Positions 1-7,559 of a DNA stretch of 43,006 nucleotides are shown here, piece after piece; positions within the stretch are counted from its first letter, which is position 1; each line of letters starts with the position of its first letter. This DNA is from Oscillospiraceae bacterium. GTDB taxonomy: Bacteria > Bacillota > Clostridia > Oscillospirales > Ruminococcaceae. The DNA lies in assembly GCA_900768705.1 (NCBI GenBank), contig CAAGEB010000024.1, positions 1 through 43,006 of the forward strand, written 5' to 3'. Position numbers and translations under genes: made by a program. Below the pieces are notes generated by a model that was given only the letters and a program-made list of their open reading frames with translations, made no database searches and was not told the origin of the DNA.

Positions 1-5
1 AAAAA

Positions 6-57
6 GCGGCTTGCCGCCCCCCGATTTGTTGAGACGGCTTTAGCCGTCGAGACAAAC
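6..57. repeat. Dispersed palindromic repeat, family A (left copy)
   Basis: The stretch holds two small palindromes: GCGGC-TT-GCCGC at 6-17 and GACGGC-TTTA-GCCGTC at about 32-47. Positions 20-57 are an exact reverse complement of 42880-42917 near the right end of the window. Related GC-rich palindromes (GGCTTCGCC, GGCAAGCC, GGGGGCTAACGCCCCC) recur in the other long spacers. No coding potential is visible. Confidence 0.75.
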
Positions 58-160
58 AAAGGGGATTTGGGGGAAAACGGTGTTTTCCCCCAAAGGGTAT
101 GGCGATAACAGATCAAGCGTTTACAACCGGACATTGAAAAAAAGAATATTGAATAACGCG

Positions 161-232
161 TAATGAATAATTATGGTATCGGCTTCGCCGATTATAATTT
201 GTTACCGAAGGGCAAACCACATTTATTCATTA
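161..232. repeat. Foldback element (MITE/REP-like)
   Basis: The ends TAATGAATAA (161-170) and TTATTCATTA (223-232) are perfect 10-bp inverted repeats. Inside lies a second hairpin, ATCGGC-TTC-GCCGAT (178-192). The whole 72-nt piece can fold back on itself and has no gene in it. It could be a small non-autonomous mobile element or a REP-like sequence; only this copy was seen in full. Confidence 0.5.
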
Positions 233-269
233 AGATAAAACATTTTCTCAGGGTTTATCAATAGCCTGT

Positions 270-300
270 AATCCGTCCTTTTGGGGACGGATTTTGTGTT
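270..300 (+). terminator. Intrinsic terminator of a gene left of the window
   Basis: AATCCGTCC (270-278) pairs with GGACGGATT (285-293) across a 6-nt loop and is followed by a T-rich tract. The orientation serves a plus-strand transcript entering from the left. Confidence 0.8.
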
Positions 301-347
301 TTTAAACGCTGTTTGTGCATAATGTATAATTGCAGCAGAAAATAAGG

Positions 348-400
348 TAGTATCTTTGTTTGCTTAGTACCTTGCAAAATATAGTACTGTGTGATATACT
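348..400 (+). promoter_or_regulatory. padR operon promoter with three 17-bp-spaced TAGTAY motifs
   Basis: A -35 box TTGCAA (372-377) and a -10 box TATACT (395-400) are separated by 17 bp. TAGTAT (348-353), TAGTAC (365-370) and TAGTAC (382-387) lie exactly 17 bp apart, just upstream of and inside the promoter spacer. Because the first gene downstream is a PadR repressor, these are candidate autoregulatory operators; that role is inferred. Confidence 0.7.
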
Positions 401-443
401 TATAACAACAGATGAAACCAATATACGGCTAGGAAGTGAGAAA

Positions 444-773
444 ATGAATTCACAGCTTAAAAGAGGAACGCTGGAACTGTGCGCACTGTCTGTAGTGAGC
501 AGAGGCGATTGCTACGGATATGAACTTGTAAACAGAATTTCCCGTTGTATGGAAATTACTGAGGGTACAATTTATCCGCTGATGAAGCGCCTTAAAGAAA
601 GCGGTCTGATTGAAAGCTATATAGTGGAATCCAGCGAGGGACCACCGAGAAAATATTATAAACTGACATCAGCAGGCAGTGAGGAATTCAAAAGGCTTAG
701 GGATGAATGGTATGAATTCGCAAAAAGCATTGATGAGCTGCTGAAAGGGGAGAACGACAATGGTGACGAGTAA
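444..773 (+). CDS. PadR family transcriptional regulator
   Basis: A 109-residue DNA-binding repressor of the PadR family. The winged-helix core runs from about residue 3 to 85, with the family signature around GTLELCALSVV, YGYELVNRI, EGTIYPLMKRL and the wing PPRKYYKLT; a short C-terminal helix for dimerisation follows. The frame is open further upstream, but the ATG at 444 is preferred because AGGAAGTGAG lies just before it and the family begins at this point. The stop overlaps the next gene by 14 nt, so the two are translationally coupled. PadR proteins of this short type usually repress their own operon, which here encodes envelope proteins. The inducer cannot be read from the sequence. Confidence 0.93.
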   Translation: MNSQLKRGTLELCALSVVSRGDCYGYELVNRISRCMEITEGTIYPLMKRLKESGLIESYIVESSEGPPRKYYKLTSAGSEEFKRLRDEWYEFAKSIDELLKGENDNGDE

Positions 774-2001
774 TAAGAAGGAATTTTTGGAGCAGCTGAA
801 ATATGAGCTGAACCGTGTTGGGATAGATCAGACAGAAGAAATCCTTGAGGATTTTGAAGAACATTTCGCTGACAGCGTATCAGGCGGAAGGTCTGAGGAG
901 GAAACCGCCCGCAATCTCGGAGATGTTGCAGAGATTGCAAGGAATTATCTTAATCTGGAAAGCTGTCGGATAAACAGCATGGTTGCAAGGGATATTGAGC
1001 ATAAAAAGAAGGTCAGTCTCACAAAGCCCGGTCAGTCGGTTCCCGCCGACCTTAATCTTCTCAATGCCGACGAGCTGAAAAAAAGCGACTGCGTGCGTGA
1101 ATATACTCCCGAGCATATCTCGGAGGAAATATACCCCAATTCCGTACCTGATCCGTCGGTTGGAAATCCTGAAAATTCAGCCGCAGTCTCCGATTCCGAA
1201 AGCAATCACACGGCAGGAAATGCCTCCGGTCAGAATAATTCTGGCAATAACACGGCAAGCTCCGGAAGTACGGAGAATTCGGCTAATACCGGTTCGGCAG
1301 GCTCCGCAAATGTGGCAGATGCTTTTTCTGTGGCAGGAAAAGCGGTTGCTGATGCAGCGAAAGTTACCGGCAAGGCAATTGCGGAGGCGTTTGAGAAGAG
1401 CAAGGTGAAGGACGCAGTTCGTGACGCAGGGAAATCTGCCGCAGAAGCCATGCGCACCACAAGTCAGTCCGCCGCCGAGGCTATGAAAAAAGCCAAGGAA
1501 GAGCACGCTAAAAACAAGGCTGCACATAATTCACGCAGTGCAGGGCATACAGATTCCGTACCTCATCCCGGAAATGATTTTCGCACCCATAACAGCAATT
1601 CACGGAAAGCAGATATTCCCGAACAAAATCCCGATATAAAGCTTAATAAGGGCTTCAGATTTCAAGATGTGAAGGACCTTCAGCCGAATGTCAACGCCGG
1701 GAAACTGGTAACGGCAATTCTTCTCGATATCTTTTTGTGGAGTTGGCTGCTGCCTGCTATTATTGCCTGCGTTATCGCTATTATTGCGGCGGGTGCAGGT
1801 CTGGCATACAGAATGGGTATGTTCGGAATGTGGGGCGGCTATTATTCGCAGTATGTATTTATAAGTCGGGTGTTCGGAGGAATTGCCTTTGTATCACTGG
1901 GTGCTATTATAATACTGATTGGGGTATGCCTGATAAAACCGATTATTAAGCTGGTAAAGCACATAGTAATGCTCCATATCAAGGCAGTTTATGATATATA
2001 A
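760..2001 (+). CDS. HAAS/DUF1700 domain membrane protein
   Basis: A 413-residue protein. Residues 1-65 form a HAAS-type (DUF1700) helical domain (KKEFLEQLKYEL, EILEDFEEHF, LGDVAEIARNYL), which typically sits beside PadR regulators. A long low-complexity linker rich in Ser, Asn and Gly (about 115-185) leads to an Ala/Lys-rich, phasin-like helical stretch (about 185-255). At least two hydrophobic segments (about 315-350 and 367-395) end the protein, so it is membrane bound with a large soluble part. It overlaps padR by 14 nt and is followed after 12 nt by a DUF4097 gene with an AGGAGG site. The family is thought to act with PadR and DUF4097 proteins in envelope responses; the exact role here is unknown. 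Confidence 0.85.
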   Translation: MVTSNKKEFLEQLKYELNRVGIDQTEEILEDFEEHFADSVSGGRSEEETARNLGDVAEIARNYLNLESCRINSMVARDIEHKKKVSLTKPGQSVPADLNLLNADELKKSDCVREYTPEHISEEIYPNSVPDPSVGNPENSAAVSDSESNHTAGNASGQNNSGNNTASSGSTENSANTGSAGSANVADAFSVAGKAVADAAKVTGKAIAEAFEKSKVKDAVRDAGKSAAEAMRTTSQSAAEAMKKAKEEHAKNKAAHNSRSAGHTDSVPHPGNDFRTHNSNSRKADIPEQNPDIKLNKGFRFQDVKDLQPNVNAGKLVTAILLDIFLWSWLLPAIIACVIAIIAAGAGLAYRMGMFGMWGGYYSQYVFISRVFGGIAFVSLGAIIILIGVCLIKPIIKLVKHIVMLHIKAVYDI

Positions 2002-2013
2002 GGAGGCGGAAAA

Positions 2014-3333
2014 ATGAAAAAGCTATTTGGACTGTTCATACCGCTGTGTATATTAGGTTTTATTGCGTTCGGAATTTCCGTGGCGGTTTTCGGAAAAAAC
2101 ACCTCGGGAATAAATAACCACGGAATAACAGAGAGCAATTTTAACGATACATTCATTGTTTCCGGCTCTGTTATCGAAAGCAGAAACTGGGAGATAGCTT
2201 CCTGTCCGAGCGTAGATCTTACACTGGCGGGAATAAATACCGAAGTAAAGCCCTCCGACAGCGATAAATGCACGGTTACTTTGAATAATCCTTCGGGGAA
2301 GGATATTTATGTGGCAATCAGCCATTCTTATGACGATTCTATTCTAAGAATTAGTATGCGTCCGTCAGAAATCAATATCTTTGATATCTTTTCTGCCTGG
2401 AAGGAGGTAAGCGCCGAAATTACCCTGCCAATGGGAATATATGAAAATCTTGATATAACTCAGGGGTCTGGAGATGTGAATATGACTGATATATATGCTT
2501 CCGGCGTATATGTGGACATCAATTCGGGAACTTTCAGCTATACCAGAGAAGTGGCTTATACAGGAAATAACCTTAATGTTAATCTTAATTCCGGAAAGGC
2601 AGAGCTGAACAATATCTGTTCATCCAACAATTCTTACATTGTAAATTACGGCGAGCTGTCGGCAAAAGCAAATAAGCCCTATGTTGCAAGCAATACAGAG
2701 CTGGATCTGAATTCGGGAACAGCCATACTGACCAATGCAGAATCCGAAAAATACAATCTGGATATAGGTTCGGGAAGGTTTGAAATAAACGGTCTTTCGG
2801 GAAGCGGAAAAATTGATATGGGCAGCGGCAGCGGTAAAATATCCTTCCTTGAAGTCAACGGTTATTCAAATATTGACATAGGTTCGGGCAATCTCGAAAT
2901 CTCTCTTCCGAAGAATGAAGCGGGTTCTCTGATAATGGATATCGGTTCCGGCAGTATTGATGTAAATTACGGAGGAAGCGTCACTAAATATCACAGCAGC
3001 AACTGTGATGATATTGTATATCTCGGTAATTACACAGACCACCGTGACGATGGATCAGATTCCCGTTATTTCAGAGATGAAGACGGTACTCTCTACCGCT
3101 ATACCGACGGCAAAGAATATGTGGAATGCGGCTTTGAGGTTGAAATGGGCAGCGGGCATATATCCTTTAAGGAACTGCCCTTCACCTCTTCCGAATATAC
3201 CGAACAGCTTACAAATGATTCATCTGCGTCCGAAAATGCGGCTGACAACGGAGAAATCACAGACTCAAGCAGTTCGGAAACCAACGAAGAAACAACAACT
3301 ACACAATCATCAGTAGAAACAGGAGGAAACTGA
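2014..3333 (+). CDS. Membrane-anchored DUF4097 beta-helix protein
   Basis: A 439-residue protein with one N-terminal hydrophobic segment (about residues 5-28), so it is probably anchored with the bulk outside the membrane. From about residue 120 the chain is a run of short beta-strand repeats built on G-S-G turns (DIGSGRFEI, DMGSGSGKI, DIGSGNLEI, DIGSGSIDV), the pattern of the DUF4097/adhesin-like right-handed beta helix. The last 40 residues are Ser/Thr/Glu rich and probably disordered. AAGGAGG precedes the ATG. It is third in the padR operon, and a second DUF4097 gene without a membrane segment starts 1 nt after its stop. Function is unknown; an envelope scaffold or stress sensor is a guess. 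Confidence 0.82.
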   Translation: MKKLFGLFIPLCILGFIAFGISVAVFGKNTSGINNHGITESNFNDTFIVSGSVIESRNWEIASCPSVDLTLAGINTEVKPSDSDKCTVTLNNPSGKDIYVAISHSYDDSILRISMRPSEINIFDIFSAWKEVSAEITLPMGIYENLDITQGSGDVNMTDIYASGVYVDINSGTFSYTREVAYTGNNLNVNLNSGKAELNNICSSNNSYIVNYGELSAKANKPYVASNTELDLNSGTAILTNAESEKYNLDIGSGRFEINGLSGSGKIDMGSGSGKISFLEVNGYSNIDIGSGNLEISLPKNEAGSLIMDIGSGSIDVNYGGSVTKYHSSNCDDIVYLGNYTDHRDDGSDSRYFRDEDGTLYRYTDGKEYVECGFEVEMGSGHISFKELPFTSSEYTEQLTNDSSASENAADNGEITDSSSSETNEETTTTQSSVETGGN

Positions 3334-3334
3334 T

Positions 3335-4165
3335 ATGGAAAAACAGACCTACAAATTTAACAATGAAATTGAGGAACTCGAAGTAAAATCACTGGGTGCA
3401 AAGATTATCATTCAGCCCTATGAGGAAAAAGAGCTTCTTGCGGAATACAGCAATCCAAAGGATAAGCCCGAATTCTGCGCAGTTCTGCAAGGGAAAAAGC
3501 TCACTCTCAAGGAGAAATCATTCCTTGATATTATCGGAAACAAGCCCGCAGAAGATTATACAATAACGGTATTTCTGCCAAAGAAAATGTATGCGGCAAT
3601 AAGCGTAAACACTGCCTCCGGCGGAGTGGATATCGGCGGTGTTTCCGCAGATAAGTTTGACCTAAAAACAGCCTCAGGGGATATCACTGTAAACGGAGAT
3701 TTTGATAATATTACCGTCAAAACCGCTTCGGGCAATGTAAAGATTTCCAACGAGAAAACTGTTAAATCCCTTGATATCTGCACGGTTTCCGGTTCCGTTG
3801 AGACGGATATAAAGGCTGAAAAATATTCCGTAAGCTCCGTTTCCGGAACAACAAAGCTGCTTTCCGCAAGCGGCGAGGGAAAGGTTTCCGTAACATCGGG
3901 AAATGTAGATGTGAATTATGCGGATTGGAACGCTGACCTGCAGGTGTCCGTTGTCAGCGGAAGTGTTGAAATCCACCTGCCGGATGGCAGCGGAACAGAT
4001 CTTGAGTTCAGCGGTGTGGGCGGAAGCCTGAAAACCGATATAGGTTCCGAAAAGGGCAAGCTGATGAATATGGGTGTGGGAACTAACGGACATTTTGGCG
4101 GAAACAATACCCACAAGCTTAGTCTCAGCCTTACAAGCGGCACTGTGAAGGTTCTTCAGCAGTAA
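3335..4165 (+). CDS. Cytosolic DUF4097 family protein
   Basis: A 276-residue protein without a signal peptide or membrane segment. Its middle and C-terminal parts repeat a T/V-A/S-S-G turn about every 20 residues (NTASGGVDI, KTASGDITV, KTASGNVKI, TVSGSVETDI, SVVSGSVEIHL), typical of the DUF4097 beta-helix. AGGAGG at 3321-3326 lies inside the end of the upstream gene, and only one base separates that stop from this ATG, so the two are tightly coupled. The operon thus makes one membrane-anchored and one soluble version of the same fold. No catalytic residues are apparent. It is the last gene before a repeat-rich spacer. Confidence 0.82.
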   Translation: MEKQTYKFNNEIEELEVKSLGAKIIIQPYEEKELLAEYSNPKDKPEFCAVLQGKKLTLKEKSFLDIIGNKPAEDYTITVFLPKKMYAAISVNTASGGVDIGGVSADKFDLKTASGDITVNGDFDNITVKTASGNVKISNEKTVKSLDICTVSGSVETDIKAEKYSVSSVSGTTKLLSASGEGKVSVTSGNVDVNYADWNADLQVSVVSGSVEIHLPDGSGTDLEFSGVGGSLKTDIGSEKGKLMNMGVGTNGHFGGNNTHKLSLSLTSGTVKVLQQ

Positions 4166-4279
4166 TCGGCAAATACAGCCAACGGATTTGCCACACTCCG
4201 GCGGTTGATTGCATATACTCTACGCTTTAGCAATACTTTACTATAATCCTGCTTTTCGGTCGGGTACCCAGACGGGTGA

Positions 4280-4331
4280 TTCCCAACGGCACATTGCAAT
4301 GTTGATTGCGTTTCGACTGTAAGGTAATAAG
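4280..4331. repeat. 52-bp direct repeat, copy 1
   Basis: This block starts TTCCCAACG and ends CTGTAAGGTAATAAG. The same 52-bp block recurs with some substitutions at 4596-4647, 316 bp further on in the same orientation. Confidence 0.7.
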
Positions 4332-4361
4332 ATTGTGCTTTTTCAAGCCCCTATCCCCCTA

Positions 4362-4441
4362 CCCCCTTCCCCCGAGGGGGAAGGGGGAGAATGCGGGGGC
4401 TAACGCCCCCTGCGCCCTGTTTCGGGGGCTTTGCCCCCGAA
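4362..4441. repeat. Cluster of G/C-run hairpins
   Basis: Three inverted repeats follow one another: CCCCCTTCCCCC/GGGGGAAGGGGG (4362-4387, 2-nt loop), GGGGGC-TAAC-GCCCCC (4395-4410) and TTCGGGGGC-TTT-GCCCCCGAA (about 4421-4441). They fall in the 632-nt spacer 4166-4797, which has no convincing gene. The runs could also form G-quadruplex-like structures, but that is not shown. Confidence 0.65.
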
Positions 4442-4505
4442 CCCCCGTAACGAGGGAATAGCCTGTTTGCGACACCTTACCCGCTTGTTGGGGCTAACGC
4501 CCCCA

Positions 4506-4593
4506 CGCCCCCGAGCAGGTGAAATCAAGCCCTCTGCACAGACCAGAATTGGCTTTTCGCTTCCTTTTGACTTCAAAAGGGCGGCAAGCCGCT
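4506..4593. repeat. Dispersed repeat, family A (copy inverted to right end)
   Basis: Positions 4506-4593 are nearly the exact reverse complement of 42918-43006, with two substitutions and a one-base indel over about 88 bp. The copy includes the palindrome GCGGCAAGCCGC. A diverged third copy lies at about 36993-37063. The right-hand copy runs off the window edge, so its full length is unknown. Confidence 0.8.
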
Positions 4594-4595
4594 AT

Positions 4596-4647
4596 TTCCC
4601 AACGATATATTGCAATGTGGATTAGCCTGTGCCTGTAAGGTAATAAG
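4596..4647. repeat. 52-bp direct repeat, copy 2
   Basis: Second copy of the block at 4280-4331, with identical length and identical ends (TTCCCAACG and CTGTAAGGTAATAAG) and substitutions in the middle. It directly follows the family A repeat. Confidence 0.7.
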
Positions 4648-4797
4648 TCTGCACAAGCCGATCAGATTTTACCCCAAAAAGGTTAGACTAAAAATTGGTT
4701 TTTAGAAAAAAAGTGCAACCATTTACTCTGTTGTACGGTATTATAAGCGAAGAACGAATTCGACTTCTGAATATATCTGACAGAAAGGAAGATTTTT

Positions 4798-5379
4798 ATG
4801 AAAAAGAAAATGATTATTTTATCGGCAGTTACAGCACTGGGTATCGCTTCTGTCGGAGCAGTTACAGGCTTTGCGGAGGGCGAAATTGACCCTGAAACGG
4901 GACTGACCTGTTCCTATGTTCCCGGAATAAGCTGCAATGCAAAAATGGAAGAACCCGATTTATTTGCTCATCCTGTAGAGGGTGTTCCCGAGGAGTACGA
5001 GGGCGAAGTGATAATGGTAGCTTATGTGGATTCTATTGCCGCAGATGCTACCGAAAGTCTGAATGCAGTTGCAGAGGAGCCTGTTGATATGACCACTGCG
5101 GCTATAGAGGATAATGCTGCTACAAGTGAATATTCTGTTTCTAAAAGCGATTCCGAAACAGATGGCACTATGGTTATAGCTCCCGCGCCCACGGATAAGA
5201 TTACTTCGGAAGAAAAGGGAGAAGATGAAAATGCGGGAGAATATGCGGATATGGGTATCGGTGCTGAAGTTACCACAGGTGTCAATCCTACCACGGGAGT
5301 TCGTGACGGTGCGCTTCCGATTGCCGCAATAGCTGCTTCGGCTGCCGCAATCCTGTTTGCAAAGAAGAAAATCCGCTGA
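4798..5379 (+). CDS. Small secreted protein with NPTTG cell-wall sorting signal
   Basis: A 193-residue acidic protein. Residues 1-26 form a signal peptide (Lys-rich start, hydrophobic core, likely cleavage after GFA). The mature part is rich in Glu, Asp, Ala, Ser and Thr with no recognised domain. The C-terminus carries NPTTG (163-167), a hydrophobic segment (about 172-187) and a KKKIR tail: the layout of a sortase substrate with an NPxTG motif instead of LPxTG. GAAAGGAAG precedes the ATG. It stands alone, after the repeat spacer and before a bidirectional terminator. Surface attachment is inferred, and no sortase gene is in the window. A plain C-terminally membrane-anchored protein is the alternative. 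Confidence 0.75.
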   Translation: MKKKMIILSAVTALGIASVGAVTGFAEGEIDPETGLTCSYVPGISCNAKMEEPDLFAHPVEGVPEEYEGEVIMVAYVDSIAADATESLNAVAEEPVDMTTAAIEDNAATSEYSVSKSDSETDGTMVIAPAPTDKITSEEKGEDENAGEYADMGIGAEVTTGVNPTTGVRDGALPIAAIAASAAAILFAKKKIR

Positions 5380-5452
5380 TGTTTTCAAGCAATGCTTCCT
5401 AATAAAAACACTTCTCGCTGCAATATTAATCTTAACAATGCTTAATATAAAG

Positions 5453-5488
5453 ATTGCCCTTTCGTTTTTATGCGAAAGGGCAATTTTT
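5453..5488. terminator. Bidirectional intrinsic terminator
   Basis: ATTGCCCTTTCG (5453-5464) pairs perfectly with CGAAAGGGCAAT (5473-5484) around an 8-nt loop. A T-tract follows on the plus strand, and A-rich sequence upstream gives a weaker T-tract on the minus strand. It separates the convergent genes ending at 5379 and 5487. Confidence 0.88.
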
Positions 5489-6338
5489 ATATCAGCAGTG
5501 CCTGCATATCCTTCGGAAGTTCACTTACAACGGTAACCGGCTGATTGGTAAAAGGTTTGGTGAATATGATTTTCCCACAGTGGAGAGAATGGCGATTTAT
5601 TGCTTCGCAGTTGCCTCCGTACATATCGTCACCGCAGAGCGGGAACCCGATATGGGAGAAATGTACCCGTATCTGGTGGGTTCGCCCGGTTTTCAGAGTG
5701 ATTTCCAGCAGCGTCCTGCCGTTTTTATTCAAAACAGGCTTATAGAATGTTACAGCGGGCTGACCGTCAGAGCGAACCTCACGCCTGATAATGCTGTTAT
5801 CGGCTCTGCCTATCGGAAAATCAAGCTGCCCCGATGTGCGGATTTCACCGTCCACAATTGCATAGTAGGTTTTTTGTATATTCTCAGAAAGAATTGCCGC
5901 AGAGAGTTGGTTTTTGGCGCAAAGGCATAGTCCCGAGGTGTTTTTGTCCAGCCGATTGACAGGTCGGAAAACGCTTTTGGGGTAAAGAGATGAATACAGG
6001 TTTGCCAGAGTGTCCGTGTAGTGGGCAATAGAGGGATGAACAGGCACAAAGGGAGCTTTGTCAAAAACAACAGCGTCCTCGTCTTCATATTGAATTTTTG
6101 CGTTTATAGCAGGGTTAGGTTCGGGGGAATTTCCGTTTTCCTCATCGTAAAGACAAATTTCCACCACATCGCCGCTTCTGACAGTGTCAACGCTTCGGAG
6201 AATATCCCCGCTGCGGGTGATAGCCCCCGAGAGCTTCAGAACAGTTATGATACGCCGTGAAAACCCGTTCCGCCGAAGAAAATTCTCCGCCGTAATTCCA
6301 TGTTCTTTTTCCGTTACCTTGAAGAACAAGCACCTCAT
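5487..6338 (-). CDS. RluA family RNA pseudouridine synthase
   Basis: A 283-residue enzyme that isomerises uridine to pseudouridine in rRNA or tRNA. The N-terminal 60 residues resemble an S4-like RNA-binding module. The catalytic domain carries RPVNRLDKNTSGL, in which the Asp of RLD is the expected catalytic residue; the usual His before RLD is Asn here. The C-terminal LKTGRTHQIRVHFSHIGFPLCGD signature is intact. It starts inside the stop of the upstream DHHW gene (4-nt overlap) and has no clear ribosome binding site of its own, so it probably relies on coupling. The target base cannot be assigned; the RluD/YjbO/YlyB-like group is likely. Confidence 0.9.
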   Translation of the reverse strand: MRCLFFKVTEKEHGITAENFLRRNGFSRRIITVLKLSGAITRSGDILRSVDTVRSGDVVEICLYDEENGNSPEPNPAINAKIQYEDEDAVVFDKAPFVPVHPSIAHYTDTLANLYSSLYPKSVFRPVNRLDKNTSGLCLCAKNQLSAAILSENIQKTYYAIVDGEIRTSGQLDFPIGRADNSIIRREVRSDGQPAVTFYKPVLNKNGRTLLEITLKTGRTHQIRVHFSHIGFPLCGDDMYGGNCEAINRHSLHCGKIIFTKPFTNQPVTVVSELPKDMQALLI

Positions 6339-7546
6339 TTTGTGAGTACCAGCTTGTTGCAGTTGGAATCGGTGGTAAAGGTAATGGCGTTATACATAAA
6401 CATCACACGGTCGTAGCTTTCAAGGTTAACAAAGGCTCTGAGATCCGTATTGATATAACGCATATCTACCATGGTGATTTTGCTGAAATGCTTTGAAAGG
6501 AAAGGAACCAGCGAATGAGCATAACTGTCCTTTATCATCAGCAGACTTTTTCCGTTGTCCACATCGGTTTCAATGGTGACAATCGGAGCATTGCTGCCGG
6601 TGAAGGAGGAATATTTGTCTTTTTTACTCAGAAAATCACGGAGATAAAGAGTATCGTATGTTTCGGTTTTGTCGCCGTCAATACGGGTCATTTTAACCTT
6701 TGGTTCACCGCTTGCAAGGAAATAATAGTCAATGGTATCCGGGGTAATGCTGTCGTCAAGGGTTTTGGAATAAAGTGTTCCGCGGAAGCTGCTGCTGGCG
6801 GTTTCAATATTGAAGGAATTCAGACCATAGGCACTGTATCCCAGAGTTTTAGCGGCGGCAGTGTATGCATAATAAGCTCCCAGACTGGTCCAGTGATGGT
6901 CGGTGCGGTAGTATATATATTCGTCTCTGTGTCCGGAAATATAGCTTAAAGCGTCGATGGGAACAACATTTTCAAGCTTGCCGTAGCAATCCTCAATAAA
7001 AGCCTTTTCACTGAGCAGACCTGCGTACACGGGAATTCTTGAATTGAAGATCTCCTGAGAGGTGGGTGCGATCATAATGCTCATGGGAATATCGGGGAAA
7101 CGGCTTGCAAATTGATCGATAGCTGCTAACGCTTCGTTCACCTTTTTTTCGTCATAGCTTTTGAAGGACTGGATAATCTGATTGTCCACAGTATAAGTGC
7201 CGTTGATTTCCTGCTTTCCCGAAAGCTTCATCACAGTGTTGGACAGCTTCACCCAGGATTCCCGTCCCGCCAGATGATCGGAAAAGTAGGTTTCAAAGTC
7301 ATCCATAAAGCTTGCGTTTTCCCGCTCGGTGATGTAATTCCATTTTACAGCGTTAACCACATCTGCAAGATTTTCCGCTTTATCCATTTTGTTCTGGTTT
7401 ATCAGGGAAGGGAATTTCGCCAGAGTGCGGTTTTCATTTTCGCTGAATTCTATTTTCGGAAGCAGCAGAGTAACAATGGGAAGCACTGTGAGAACTACTG
7501 CGAAAAGTCCGATCATAAGCTTGTTTGGGGTCATTTTAAATTTCAT
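6335..7546 (-). CDS. DHHW family protein (AlgJ/AlgX-like partner of MBOAT)
   Basis: A 403-residue protein with one N-terminal membrane segment (about residues 8-28) and a large extracytoplasmic domain. The motif YRTDHHWTSLGAYYAY is the DHHW signature; an SGNH-hydrolase-like fold related to AlgJ/AlgX O-acetylation proteins is expected, with the Asp-His part of the catalytic set in this motif and a Ser near KDSYAHS. The frame is open 22 codons further upstream, but the ATG at 7546 is preferred: it lies 13 nt after the MBOAT stop and is preceded by a G-rich ribosome binding site. With the MBOAT gene it forms a two-gene module for adding acyl groups to a surface polymer; which polymer is unknown. 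Confidence 0.85.
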   Translation of the reverse strand: MKFKMTPNKLMIGLFAVVLTVLPIVTLLLPKIEFSENENRTLAKFPSLINQNKMDKAENLADVVNAVKWNYITERENASFMDDFETYFSDHLAGRESWVKLSNTVMKLSGKQEINGTYTVDNQIIQSFKSYDEKKVNEALAAIDQFASRFPDIPMSIMIAPTSQEIFNSRIPVYAGLLSEKAFIEDCYGKLENVVPIDALSYISGHRDEYIYYRTDHHWTSLGAYYAYTAAAKTLGYSAYGLNSFNIETASSSFRGTLYSKTLDDSITPDTIDYYFLASGEPKVKMTRIDGDKTETYDTLYLRDFLSKKDKYSSFTGSNAPIVTIETDVDNGKSLLMIKDSYAHSLVPFLSKHFSKITMVDMRYINTDLRAFVNLESYDRVMFMYNAITFTTDSNCNKLVLTK

Positions 7547-7559
7547 TTGAGCCACCCCC

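Noticed and set aside
4431..4625. Short plus-strand frame of 64 codons in the repeat spacer
   Set aside because: It is made of family A repeat sequence and G/C hairpins, with no ribosome binding site.
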